NCBI GenBank assembly: GCA_021396245.1
Contig: WNYE01000070.1
Location: 62,001 to 126,000, forward strand
DNA: 64,000 nucleotides
From: Sporothrix humicola
Lineage: Eukaryota; Ascomycota; Sordariomycetes; Ophiostomatales; Ophiostomataceae
Reading direction: 5' to 3'
Below are positions 18,787 through 29,445 of this stretch, piece after piece (the first letter of the stretch is position 1; every line of letters starts with the position of its first letter). The notes below the pieces were generated by a model that worked only from the letters and a program-made list of their open reading frames with translations, had not been told where the DNA came from and did no database searches. The position numbers were made by a program, and so were the translations under genes.

Positions 18787-21447
18787 TCACTTCTTTCCCA
18801 CCTCCCAATCAGCGAGGAAGCGCGCCTTGACATCGCGTCCCTTCAACCCTTGGACACCGACCGTGATAGCCTGCCCCGGCATGAGGTCAAACATGTTGTC
18901 CTCCCATTGGGGCTCAAACGAGTCGACGGGTTCGGTGCCGTCATACACAGGCTCGAGCCAGACGCCCTTGAGGGGTTGGTTCGATGTGACGGTGACGCGG
19001 CCATCCTCCTGTCCCTCCTTCGCATCGACATGCTCCACCTTGACGTCCAGCTTGGTGTCGTTGGGCCATTCGAGGTAGCGGTACGGCTCGGGCCAGTCGA
19101 CATAGCGGGCAACCGTCTTTCCGTCGGCGTCCTTGAGCGACATTTCGAGGATGACCTGGCTGTCCTTGTCCCACGAAGGCTGGGCGTCGAGCGTGCACAG
19201 CTCGGTGTTCTGGCCGGGCAGGAGGGTGACCTTGCGGGAGGCGTCTTTTTCAGACAAAGAAGTCCACTTGTCGGCCCAAAAGTCGTAGGCCTGGAGGACG
19301 AGCGTCAACTCTTTCTTTTGAGGAGTCGTGTTGTGGGCATACACTTGGAACGACGGCGGCTGGGAGGCGGCGCGCGGGTCGTCTTCGTCGACAAAACGGG
19401 ACAGGGGCGTGCGTTCGGACGCGACGGAAATCGGAGCGTAGGCGCGGCGCACGGTGTACCACGACGGCTTGGGCCGCACAAAGTAGTCGACGAGCGACCA
19501 CGAGGTGCAGGGGTAGTCGTCGTTGAGCTGCCAGATGATGGAGCCGGCGCAGCGGGCCTTACTGACACCATACTGGTCCCTACCCCCAAACATGCGTTTC
19601 CAATCCCTCAACGCATAGCTGTACGCCTCGGACTGCATGAGCTGCGACGAGTAGGCAAAGTTGGTCAGGGAGGCCATGTCGTACCGGAAGTTCTCGGCGA
19701 GGTAGCGCGCAATGCGCGTGTGCGCGCCGTGGCCCTTGTTGTGGCAGTCAATGAGACGGGACTGGGGATGTCTCCCCTCCCCTTTCTTTCCAGTGGGAGG
19801 CGCAAAGTAGTCAATCGTGCGCTGCACCGGGAAGCCGTGCATGCCAAACTCGGACACAAAGCGGCCGGCCAGCTGCTTGTACTCCTGGTAGGGCTTCTGC
19901 TCGCCGTGCCACACGGACCACTGGTGCACGTCGCCGCGCGTCAGGTCATTGGCTTCGAGGCCGCCCGGGCTCCAGGGCGAGTTGGCCCAGTAAAACACCT
20001 CGGGGCACAAGCGTGCCGCCAACTTGGGCAAAATCTCGAGGTAAATGGTGCGCTGCGGGAACGAGCCGCCGGCGTGGAAGGGGCCGGTGACGTCGCCGTG
20101 GTCGTACACGACCTTTTCCCAGTCGAGCAGCATAAAGTCCTCGTTGCCGCCGCACAGGATGGCCAGCGAGGCGCGGCTGCGCAGGCGCAGCGTCTGGGCC
20201 TCGGCCTCGGCGGCGAACGACTTCAAGAAAGACCCATGCACCGGAAGGTTCGTGCAGGCAAAGCCGTAGTCGTGCCACACGAGCAGACCGAGCTCGTCGC
20301 AGGCATCGAAAAAGTCGTCGTGCTCATAGATGCCGCCGCCCCAGACGCGCAGCATGTTCATGTTGGCGTCGCGTGCATTGCGGACCCAGTCAAAGTAGCG
20401 CTGGCGGGAGACGGTGGGCAGCAGCGTGTCGGCGGGGATCCAGTTGCCGCCCTGGGCGAAGATGTCGCGGCCATTCACGCGGAACATGAACGTCGAGCCG
20501 GGCTCGCCGTCGGCCAGCGGTTCCTGGACGACGGTGATGGTGCGGATGCCGAGGCGGGTGCTGACAGCGTCCTCCTTCTCAGAGAGAGACACCTCGACCG
20601 TGTACAGCGCCTGCTCGCCCTGGCCGTTGGGCCACCACAGCTGGGGGTTGGCGACGTCGAACGTGGCCGTGCCGGTGGAGCTGTCCAGAGTGACAGTCGA
20701 CTTGGCGACCTCCTTGCCAGAGGGATCGACAAGACGGACATCGGCCGACGGGGCAGTGCCCACGACGGATACGGTGGCAGCCACGGTGGCAGAGGCATGG
20801 TCGTCGGCCAGCTTCGTCGTGCGCACGTAGACGTTGTCCACTCTCGCCTTGTACACATCAAGATACACCGGCAGGTACGGCCCCGCAGTCACGACGATCG
20901 GGCCCCAGTCCCAGCCCCAGTGGTACTGCGCCTTGCGGATGTGGTTGCGCCGCGCGTCTCTAAAAAGGGCGGGGCGCACGCCGTGCTCCGCCTCGAGGGC
21001 GGCGCCTCGCTTGTACGGGCTTTCAAAGAGGATGGTCAGCGTGTTCTCGCCCTCTTTCAGAAGACCCTTGACACTCTTTCTCTGCGGCAAGAACATGTTG
21101 TCACTCTCCAAGAGGGGCTTGCCGTTTAGAGTGACCGTGGCAAACGTGTCGAGGCCGTCAAACACGAGGTCGACTTCGTCGTCAGCAGCCGGCGCCGTGA
21201 ATGTCGCCTTGTACTCCCAGTCGGCATGGCCGGCCCACTGCGTCAGCCGCTCGTTCTCGCCAATGTTGACGTCCGCCAGCAGACCGGCCGACTGCAGCTC
21301 CATCTGGATAACCGACGGGAAGGACGCCACGTCCTTCCATTCGGACAGCGACGGCGTCTCACTGACAATCTTGGCCGCCTCATCATGGTCGTTGGTGCTG
21401 GCCAGGCGCCACTGCCACACCGTGACGTCGGTTCTAGTGCGGGGCAT
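18787..21447 (-). CDS. GH2 beta-mannosidase B-type (intracellular)
   Basis: 886 residues, single exon, starting MPRTRTDVTVWQW. The GH2 layout is complete: sugar-binding domain (about 10-200, with HWGWDWGP), immunoglobulin-like domain (200-310), TIM-barrel (from about 315, FRVNGRDIFAQGGNWIPAD, and LRVWGGGIYEHDDFFDACDE), then C-terminal beta domains. The acid/base Glu is E436 in CGGNED and the nucleophile is E533 in VSEFGMHGFP, both in the expected family context. There is no signal peptide, which fits the cytosolic fungal MndB class acting on manno-oligosaccharides and N-glycan core mannobiose rather than the secreted MndA class. It lies next to a Gfo/Idh/MocA dehydrogenase on the same strand, and a regulator and sugar transporter lie within 10 kb. 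The long open frame on the opposite strand here is a codon-bias shadow. Confidence 0.95.
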   Translation of the reverse strand: MPRTRTDVTVWQWRLASTNDHDEAAKIVSETPSLSEWKDVASFPSVIQMELQSAGLLADVNIGENERLTQWAGHADWEYKATFTAPAADDEVDLVFDGLDTFATVTLNGKPLLESDNMFLPQRKSVKGLLKEGENTLTILFESPYKRGAALEAEHGVRPALFRDARRNHIRKAQYHWGWDWGPIVVTAGPYLPVYLDVYKARVDNVYVRTTKLADDHASATVAATVSVVGTAPSADVRLVDPSGKEVAKSTVTLDSSTGTATFDVANPQLWWPNGQGEQALYTVEVSLSEKEDAVSTRLGIRTITVVQEPLADGEPGSTFMFRVNGRDIFAQGGNWIPADTLLPTVSRQRYFDWVRNARDANMNMLRVWGGGIYEHDDFFDACDELGLLVWHDYGFACTNLPVHGSFLKSFAAEAEAQTLRLRSRASLAILCGGNEDFMLLDWEKVVYDHGDVTGPFHAGGSFPQRTIYLEILPKLAARLCPEVFYWANSPWSPGGLEANDLTRGDVHQWSVWHGEQKPYQEYKQLAGRFVSEFGMHGFPVQRTIDYFAPPTGKKGEGRHPQSRLIDCHNKGHGAHTRIARYLAENFRYDMASLTNFAYSSQLMQSEAYSYALRDWKRMFGGRDQYGVSKARCAGSIIWQLNDDYPCTSWSLVDYFVRPKPSWYTVRRAYAPISVASERTPLSRFVDEDDPRAASQPPSFQVYAHNTTPQKKELTLVLQAYDFWADKWTSLSEKDASRKVTLLPGQNTELCTLDAQPSWDKDSQVILEMSLKDADGKTVARYVDWPEPYRYLEWPNDTKLDVKVEHVDAKEGQEDGRVTVTSNQPLKGVWLEPVYDGTEPVDSFEPQWEDNMFDLMPGQAITVGVQGLKGRDVKARFLADWEVGKK

Positions 21448-22434
21448 TGTAGATGTGTAGATGTTGACTTGTCTTGTTGATTTTGATGATAACAGTGGTG
21501 GGTATGAGACAAGACAGTTGTTTGAATACAATGGCTGCCAGGTAAGTTGTAGATGATTGTAGGATGCTGTCTAATAAGAAAGAGAATAAATATGAGAAGA
21601 AGAAGAAGAAGGACACAAAAAAGACAGGAGGAAGAACAAGATCAAGAAGGGCAAGAAACAACCGAAGACGGACAGTACAGGTCTCCGATCTCTAGCAATT
21701 ACAAATCGGGACAATCACTCGTCTCTGCATTCTTTTCTCTCTTCTCTTTCTCTCAACAGCTCCGCATCACGGAAAAGGGGTCCTGCGGGGTAGCTCCGAG
21801 GATCTGCCATGTTGACTTGACTGGGAGGAAGAAAAAGAAAGAGAAACAACGCTGTTTCTCCTCAACGGAAGTGTCCCGATTCTACCGATGCAACAGACCG
21901 GAAAAAAAGGAGAGGGACAGAAACGACAAACGCGTTTGAATACCCGTTTTCTAGCTTCCCCGTATGTCAAATGACGTTTGCACTATCGATGTGAAGAAAT
22001 ACTGTCACGAATGACCATTCACAGTTGTTGTATTTGGACAGCAACAAACCGCATCCATGTGATGCAACTCATTGTGCATTGGTGTTTTCTGCCATCGGAC
22101 TGTCGGTTTGCACCAACCGATGAGATGCGCCCACTCAACCGCTGTCAAACTACAGGGTTCCCTGCTAACGCACGCCTGCCCGCCCTAGAACGGAGATTTT
22201 AGCACCGTGCTAGCGCTGAATGACAGGTACGACCAGTGATCAACCAAATCAAGCAGTCGTCTCGTGTAAGTCGGCGAAAACGTCGGAAACAAAGGAGAGC
22301 TAATGACGAGCAACAGTTTCAACACAGAACGCGACATTCAACCGACGTGCAACTCTTGGCTTTTCTTTTTTTGTTGACTTTTTCAATTCTTATCTTATCG
22401 ATAGTCTATCTATCTGCCCAGGTACGCCATCCGC
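21448..22434. other. Intergenic, promoter of the beta-mannosidase gene
   Basis: Strongly purine-rich on the plus strand (21585-21660, 21830-21930), i.e. a pyrimidine-rich leader for the minus-strand mannosidase. No coding signal or repeat of note. Confidence 0.45.
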
Positions 22435-23529
22435 CTACTCAACAGTCAACGGCGCACCGCCCTTGTCGGCCGAGGCCAGCAGGGTCTCCAGGACGGCCAG
22501 GTCTTTGAGGGCCTGCTGCGGGCTCTGGCGGGGGTCGACTGTGCCTTTTGCCAGGCTGGCCCCGAACGCCACAATCTCGGACTTGACGCCGGCCGAAAAG
22601 GCGACTTCCTTCTTTTCTTCCTTTTTCTCGGTGCCCTCCATCCACGTGCTGACGACGCCCGTGGGCGCCAGCGTCACGGATCCCTTGGTCGTGACCACCT
22701 CAATCTCAAAGGCCGACTTGAACTCGGTGCCAAAGGACACGCAGAACGAGCCGATGGCGCCCTTGTCGGTCGTGACAATAGCCTGGACGGTGTCGACCGG
22801 CGCCAGCTTGGGCTGCAGGAGCGTGGTGAACGCGGACACTTTGCTAATGTCGTGTTTCTCTCCCGTCTCCCCCAACAAATAACGCAAGCCTGCGATAAAG
22901 TGGACGCCGCCATCCAGCAGGAACCCGCCCTGGTACTCGGGCACCTTGCGCCAGTCCGTGTTGAAGAACTTGTCGTCGTCGCCAATCAGCGTGTTCATCT
23001 TCATGCTAAACGTCGTGACGTCGCCGCCAATCGCACGAACGCGTTCGGCGGCGTACAGCACCACGTCCAAGAAGCGAAAGTTCTCCGCCACGCCCCAGAT
23101 GGGCTTGCCCGGCACGCAGTGCTCCTTGATGAGGGCCGTCGCCGCGGCCACATCCTTGGCAATCGGCTTCTCGCTCAGAACGTGCTTGCCGGCGGCCAGC
23201 GCCTGGGTGATGATGGCGGGCTGCACCAAAATTGGGAGGGAAATAATCACGGCAGAAATGTCGGCGCGCGCAAGGAGGTCTTTCAGAGACTTGCCTTCCG
23301 TGGCCGGGCTGTCGTAGTACACGTCCGGCTTGTTCTGGGCGGCCGCGGCCAGCGCTTCTGCCGACGCCTGCGAGCGCGAGTAGACGGCGCCGAGTGTCAG
23401 ATCAGCAGCAGCCTCGACGGCGGGAAGGTGTTCTAGACAACGTTAGGTGTGAAGACAGATAGAGTGCAGTGGTTTGTACTCACCCTCTTTGGCAAAGATG
23501 CCGGCTCCGAGAATCGCGACGACAGGCAT
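22435..23529 (-). CDS. Gfo/Idh/MocA-family NAD(P) oxidoreductase
   Basis: Two exons (23529-23484 and 23432-22435) with a 51-nt intron (gtgagt...tctag), 347 residues. The N-terminal Rossmann fold opens MPVVAILGAGIFAKE, the GxGxxA nucleotide-binding turn; the exon-1 end supplies the junction E-E-H. HVLSEKPIAKD contains the EKP motif that holds the catalytic Lys, and GGFLLDGGVHFIAGLRYLLG is the usual substrate-side helix with Asp/His. The C-terminal domain is the alpha/beta open-sheet dimer region. Family members oxidise sugars, inositol, or dihydrodiols using NAD(P). The substrate cannot be read from sequence. Proximity to a mannosidase and a sugar transporter suggests a sugar or sugar derivative, by inference only. 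It is transcribed away from the PhyH-like gene. Confidence 0.9.
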
Positions 23530-24699
23530 GGTAGTGATGTGATGTGGTGTTGTTGGTGTGAGTTATGTTGGACATGTAAAGGTATGGATGAGAGTTGAAA
23601 CTTGAGCGAAATAAATCCAAAGTAAACAACAATATTTGACTCGAAAAAAAAAAAAATGCAAGTCAAACGACCTTGGAGCTCAAGCTCGGTCGCGTCAACA
23701 CCCCGCTTCGTGTGCTCAACCGCCGCGCATCTGTCGTGCTTCCGTCATATTTCTCCAGATCTTCTCCGAGCAAAAGAAATAGGGAAAACAGAAAAACAGA
23801 AAAACAAACCGATGTCGGTTCGCGTCAACGGTCGAGGCAACGAATAGAAAAAGGACGGTCGTCCACTCACGGTCGGGCTATTTTCATCCGTTCCAGACTT
23901 GACAACTTTTGACAGACCTTTTTGGAGCTACCATCTCGCCAACCTTGGCGCATGACGTGCGGAGAAAAAGAGCTCCCCTCTTGTGATCAACAATGGGGAT
24001 GTTTCTTTTCCCTCCTCTCTTCTCTCGGTACTTTCTGGCACCATCGGAGTATCGCTTCGGCATGTCGCTTCGGGGACGATCGACGCTACTGAAAGGCACT
24101 CTGGCACTCAGGGCACTTAGCGCTGGGCATCACAGGTGACCACACGCTAACGTGTAAGTCGCTAGTGGGCCGCACCCAGTCCAAAAGTAAACACCCCTGA
24201 AATGGGAGTCCCCAGATTCCCCAGATTCCCCAAAATCAACAACATCGGAATATCGCATCAACATCCGACAAAAAGCGTAGCCTTTCGAAAGTTCACTCCT
24301 GCCGAGTCAGTCGAAAAGATCTCCACAGTCCCCATACATACCCTTCTCGTCACAGACCCCAGGTTTTCAACCCCGACGTCTCCCGCGGGGACTGCGGAAC
24401 GGCAAAGACGGGTTAGACGACTTTGGAAATCTTGTGAACAGCCTCTGCCTGTCTCGTAAGTCCGTTGCATCCGTCTTGGAAATCAAACCCAGGCGTCATC
24501 TGGGATTGCATAAGCAGCAAGGAGCAAGTTCAAGAATAATCGAACCACCTGAACAATACCTACATCGAGTCGACAAACATAAATACAACACGTCCGACAG
24601 TTGATCAGATATCAACGTTCCTGAACATCACCATCATCACTAACAACATCAACATCACCACACCACACCACCCATATCGTTACCACCACCACCACCGCC
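23530..24699. other. Shared promoter region of dehydrogenase and PhyH-like genes
   Basis: 1.17 kb between divergent starts. It contains a CCCCAGATTCCCCAGATTCCCC repeat at 24210-24232 and a CA/AC-rich leader (24610-24690) ahead of the PhyH-like gene. Co-regulation of the two genes is possible but not shown. Confidence 0.45.
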
Positions 24700-25840
24700 A
24701 TGCCCTCCGCCTCTGCACCGTTCGACTTCCAGGAGCCGACCGTGGTCCAGCTCTCCGACGAGGAGCGCACCACCGGCCAGATGACCCTAGAGAACATGGG
24801 CATTGCCGTGTCTGCCATGCACCGCGACGGTTTAGTGGTTCTCGAGAACGCCGTCGACACCGCCCACATGGACGCCATCAATGCCATTTTGGTGAAGGAC
24901 GCCGAGGAGATGGCCAAGATGGACTCGACTCACTTTAATGGGGTAAGTTGGCACGATACTTGTGTTGTTTCGCGCACCCTCGCCGACTAACCTGCCTGCT
25001 ACGCCGCAGAACTCTGCCGACGGCCGTCCTACTGGCAACATGTCGCAGGGCCCGCCGCTTGACCCCGATCTGCTCTATGAAGACATCTGGGCCAACGTGC
25101 CCGCCTCGGCCGTGCTGTCGTCCGTCCTCGGCCCCAAGCCGCACATCAATTATGTGAATGGCAACACGGCCTTGGGCGGCTTTGGCGACGCCCGCCAGCG
25201 CGTTCATGCCGATCTGTTTTTCAACCACGCCCAATTCCCCTTTGCCGTCGTCGCCAACTATTATCTCGTGGACGTATCCCCGGCCAACGGCTCGACCGAG
25301 CTGTGGCTCGGATCGCACCGCGAGACCTCCTTCCGCGACCACCGCAACTGCCACGTCGACGACCGCGCCGATACGCCGCCGTCGGACGGTGACTCCTCGC
25401 CGAAACCCGGGGAAGCCATCAAGGGCGAGCTCGAGTTTGGCATCCGCGACGACAGACTCGAGGCCCGCCGCAAGTACGCGCCGCCCATGCAGCCGACCAT
25501 CAAAAAGGGCAGTGTTGTCTTGCGCGACCTGCGCCTGTGGCACGCCGGCCTCGCCAACCCGGCCTCGGAGCCCCGCATCATGCTCGCGTTCGTCCACACG
25601 CCCTGGTGGTACGCCTGCCCTGCGCGCGTCGTCCTGCCGGCTTCGTGCCAGTCCAAAGTCGAGGCCTGGGCCGCCCGCGCGCAGCACCCCGTGCAGTACG
25701 ACGCCCACTATGTGCCCGCCAGCCTCGACCACCGCAAGGTCAAGTTCGACCCCAACTTTAGCAGCGCCAACAAGGGCTACTTGTCGATGTTGCCCCAGCA
25801 GCTCGGCTCCGGCTACGTCGACGACGTGAGCAAGTACTAG
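24700..25840 (+). CDS. Phytanoyl-CoA dioxygenase-like Fe(II)/2-oxoglutarate oxygenase
   Basis: Two exons (24700-24942, 25010-25840) with a 67-nt intron (gtaagt...gccgcag), 357 residues. The iron triad of the PhyH superfamily is present: H147-x-D149 in QRVHADL and distal H259 in LRLWHAG, with R270 in position to bind 2-oxoglutarate. NGSTELWLGSHRE (residues 174-186) is the family's active-site loop. There is no targeting peptide for peroxisomes (ends VSKY), so the enzyme is probably cytosolic. Fungal PhyH-like enzymes hydroxylate small molecules in catabolism and secondary metabolism; the substrate is not evident here. It is divergent from the Gfo/Idh/MocA gene and converges on the Zn2Cys6 regulator with only 97 nt between stops. 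Confidence 0.88.
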
Positions 25841-25937
25841 CGGGCGTGTGTGTTTTCTTCCATGTAACTTTACAGATTTTCTTTGTCGTCATGTTTTCAT
25901 AGTCATAATTCATTTCTCATTTTCGTATCATACAACA

Positions 25938-28055
25938 TCATTCACATCGTATCCCCTTGAGGGCCATCAGTTGCTCCACCTTGGTCACATATGTGTGAAT
26001 GACCGGGTTGGCCTGCCATGCCTGGATGCACCGGAACGCCACCAGAATGGCCTCGCGTGCTCGTGGGTGCTGGATCGCCTCGAGGCCTGGCTCGGCATAC
26101 GAGCACAGCAAAAAGTATGCGTTGCACAGCAATCCCACCAAGTTCGGCACCAGCAACAAATGCCGGCCCTGCAGCAGCGATTCGACGGCAAAGACGTGCA
26201 CCACCGAGTACCGCAATGACAGAGCAGCGGCATCCACCGTCCTCTGGTCGTAGTTGTGAGGCTGCGACTGTGGCAGCGACAACAGCTGCACCACGTACTG
26301 CCAGTGCAGCGCTGCGTGAATGGCATAGTACTGTGCCTTTAAAAACACCTTGATCGGATCGAGGAGCGGCCGCACGTCCATGCTCTCCACCGCGTTTCCC
26401 ACCATGTCGGGACTCGCCGCCTCTTCCAGGTCAAACTTGACCGGCGTCGGCAGGTTGCTGTGCCACTGCGCCATCTGCAGCGCAATCTCGCCCACCACCA
26501 CCGGCTCAAACAGCGTGTGCTCGTTCCACCCGCGGCCGCCGCGCTGCCGTGCAAAGATTCGTCTCAATGCAATCTCCGACAAGAACCAGTAGATCCCGGG
26601 CTCCTCGTAGTCGCTCATCGGCAGCGGCACCACATCCTCAAAGTCCCGCAGCAAATTGGCGCTGTACGATACGTACGCCTGCAGCTCGTGCTCGATCAGG
26701 TAGCACGCCCAGTAGCTGCGGCACAGCGCCTGGTAGCCCGGGTCGGCCGTCGAGTCGGGCAGCGCGTCGGGCATGCCCACGACTGTGTGGCTGTGTCGGG
26801 GTCGTTGGAGGAGAAGGATCACCTTTTCGGACGCTCGGCGGATCGACTCGAACGCTTGGATCGGCCGGATGGCGTACAACAAATAAAAAGCCATCAGGAT
26901 GTGGCACTGCACATGGGCCACTGTGTTCCGAAACCGGACCTGGCGCGGACTGTCGACGAGAGCGCACGCTGCCCGAAAGTACGCCCGCCCGGGAAAGACG
27001 CTCGCGTCGTCCGCCAGGTGCTGCTGGTCTTCGGCGAACGCGCCCAGCGCCAGCACCAGCAGCGTCAGGCTCGTCTCGACGCGTGCCGGGTGGAAGCGCG
27101 CCTCGACCGTCCGCGTCACCATCTCCGAGCACACCTGCTGGTCGATGATCGGGCACCACGGCAGCACGTCCCGGTAAAAGATTTGCTGGAGCTGCCAACA
27201 CCGCCGCGGGCTGACACTCAGACCGGCCGGCAGGTTCCGCAGATCCATGTCCACGTCCATGTCGACATCCCCGTCGACAGACGACGACGCAGGGCCCGCC
27301 ATGAGTGCCTCCCCTTGCAAGAACTCGACTTCCATGTCGTCGTCGTTGCCGATGCGGGACATTGGCAGCAGAGCAGGCGGCCATGGGTGGCCGTCAAATC
27401 TTGAAATGCCTTCAAACGACAACGAACCGACGCGGTGCTGGACGCGCAGTGGGAGGTGGGGGACCCTGTCGTACGAGGGCGAGTATGTATTGGCGGCAGT
27501 GGTGGTGTTGGTGTTGGCTGTATCAGTCGTCTGTTGGGTGACGGTCGACGGGCTTGTCGACGCTTGCACGGCAGCCTGGATCGTGTCTTCTTGCCGGTTC
27601 TGGATCTGGTGCAGCAGGCCTTCAATGCGGTGCAGCCGAGAAATGACTTCGCCGTTGTCGGACACAGCACTGCTTTCCTCCCTCCTGGCAGCCGCCCTCT
27701 TCTCCTCGGGCGGCTCAACCGTCCGGTAGACGCATTGCGCCCCGATCTGGGCACAAAACGAGCACGCCGGCCGCCCAGCGTCGCACCGTGTCTTGCGCGT
27801 CCGGCACACCTCGCAGGCCACCGACACCCGCTTCTTGGGGTAGTTGGTATGCACAGCGGGCGGTCGTGCAGGTGCTGCAGGGGCTGCAGGGGCTGCAGGG
27901 GCTGAAGGTACCACAGTTGGCGGTCCTTCACTCTGGCTGAGGACACTGCCCGTACTCTCTGTGCGCACTCGTTTCCGGGGCCCGCCGCCCACACAGAACG
28001 ACGACGCCTCGGAGAACTCTGACACGGGCGTACGTGGCGTGTGCTCCATGTCCAT
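25938..28055 (-). CDS. Zn2Cys6 fungal transcription factor
   Basis: 705 residues, single exon. A Ser/Pro-rich N-terminus includes a PAAPAAPAAP run encoded by a CTGCAGGGG-type repeat (about 27875-27902). The binuclear zinc cluster occupies residues 81-108 with spacing C-x2-C-x6-C-x6-C-x2-C-x6-C, preceded by basic KKRVSV. A short coiled-coil-like linker (ISRLHRIEGLLHQIQNRQED) would support dimerisation. The fungal-specific middle homology domain follows (about 270-600; LPWCPIIDQQV, FRAACALVDSPRQVRFRNTVAHVQCHILMAFY). It is nuclear and expected to bind paired CGG half-sites. Lying between a PhyH-like oxygenase and a sugar transporter, it is the natural candidate regulator of this neighbourhood. 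No promoter site was tested. Confidence 0.93.
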   Translation of the reverse strand: MDMEHTPRTPVSEFSEASSFCVGGGPRKRVRTESTGSVLSQSEGPPTVVPSAPAAPAAPAAPARPPAVHTNYPKKRVSVACEVCRTRKTRCDAGRPACSFCAQIGAQCVYRTVEPPEEKRAAARREESSAVSDNGEVISRLHRIEGLLHQIQNRQEDTIQAAVQASTSPSTVTQQTTDTANTNTTTAANTYSPSYDRVPHLPLRVQHRVGSLSFEGISRFDGHPWPPALLPMSRIGNDDDMEVEFLQGEALMAGPASSSVDGDVDMDVDMDLRNLPAGLSVSPRRCWQLQQIFYRDVLPWCPIIDQQVCSEMVTRTVEARFHPARVETSLTLLVLALGAFAEDQQHLADDASVFPGRAYFRAACALVDSPRQVRFRNTVAHVQCHILMAFYLLYAIRPIQAFESIRRASEKVILLLQRPRHSHTVVGMPDALPDSTADPGYQALCRSYWACYLIEHELQAYVSYSANLLRDFEDVVPLPMSDYEEPGIYWFLSEIALRRIFARQRGGRGWNEHTLFEPVVVGEIALQMAQWHSNLPTPVKFDLEEAASPDMVGNAVESMDVRPLLDPIKVFLKAQYYAIHAALHWQYVVQLLSLPQSQPHNYDQRTVDAAALSLRYSVVHVFAVESLLQGRHLLLVPNLVGLLCNAYFLLCSYAEPGLEAIQHPRAREAILVAFRCIQAWQANPVIHTYVTKVEQLMALKGIRCE

Positions 28056-29445
28056 GGCGAGGGAGGGAGGGATGCTGAAAGTCTTGTGACCCAGTGTTCA
28101 TGCGTCTGCGTCTTTGTCGGGCTGTCGGATGGTGTTTGTTGATCCTCTGAGGATGTGACAAAACGTCAAAAGGGAGGCATTTTGAAGGAGATCTCCAAAG
28201 GGAAGGAGAAAAGAGGGTCCATCTCGGATGCCTTCCCTTTATATCACTTCCGACTCCCCGAGGATACCCAAGAGGGGAAACGAGGAGAAACATGGGGAAG
28301 GGAAGGCGCGATCATGGGGGTGGAAAGCGAGCATCGACAAAGGTGACAAGAGCGACCCAGAAACGACCCAAAAGAAGTAAAGATGGTAATGAAAACATGG
28401 GGAAGGTGCGCTAGCGATTGAATATCCCATTCAGGCAGTCTCGAGGCACTCTTACCCCAGGCCCAAGTGTCGACAAGCGTTGACGAACGCTCCTTCCCCG
28501 GTCGGTTTACAGTGGCACGCCCCCTAGCGCCGGTACTGATTATCCGCCCACTGTTTCTGTCGTTCCTTTTGCTCCTTTCTCCATCTCCAACAAACGACTG
28601 TCACAACAACCACCTCCACAACCACTTACACCGGCCTAAACCAGTAACGGTTCACGCTTTTTCCCGCCTTTCACGTCCTGTGATTCGACCACGCACGCCC
28701 AGACGCCCCTACCATGTTCACCTCCTCGCATCGTGGCCGCTTGGCGTCGGATCACGGCTCGGATGCGTGACCGCTCCGGTCTTCACACCCTCGCAAGTCT
28801 ACATTTGGTGGAGAAGTGGCAGGTGAAAGCGCCCGCCAGCCACACGGCTGAACGAGGTGCGTTCAAACAGCAGGCTATCGAGGCTACCTTTGGCAATTTG
28901 GCTATCCTCTTTACAATATGGCTGCACTGGTCCTCGCTTTTCCTGGTTGCATCGATGCAGATCGGATGCACACACTCGGCTTTGGCTTCCCCAGATTCTG
29001 ATGTTTTTCCTCCTTCCCCAGGTTTTTCTGTCTACCTTTCGCCAATCAGACGCTTCGTTTTGACATTCGTCAACTGGGAATACCACAATAAGACAAAGAC
29101 AAGGGATAAGGAAAAGGAGAAAGGACATGGGAGCTCGGGTCAAGGTGCCATTGCGTGCATGCTCTTGACTCAATCTGCCTGTCTTTGCCGGTGCATGCAC
29201 GAGAGCTCATGTCTTGTTACCCTCACACTCCCTTTTCTTTTGTTATCTGTTGACCTTGTCATTTCGGCCCTTTGCTTGTTTTCCTTTGCCTTTTTACCTC
29301 TGCAGCTCAACATATATACCTGCCTGCGTCGCCCTGGATCGACATCCAACTGTGGCTTGGCATCTACTTGCATCTTGTCTTTGTCACATCACTGTCCATC
29401 TTTCACCATATCCTCGTCTATCATCTCTTCAATTTCACAACCATC
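28056..29445. other. Shared promoter region of regulator and sugar transporter genes
   Basis: 1.39 kb between divergent starts. The transporter side has a long pyrimidine-rich leader (29215-29440). No coding signal that I trust. Confidence 0.45.

Noticed and set aside
18721..21129. 802-codon open frame on the plus strand
   Set aside because: Lies entirely antisense to the beta-mannosidase; its composition (Val/Arg/Gly/His/Ala) is the mirror of GC-rich third positions and it has no domain.
27875..27902. CTGCAGGGG tandem repeat as a separate element
   Set aside because: Lies in frame inside the Zn2Cys6 regulator and encodes its PAAPAAP run; treated as part of the gene.
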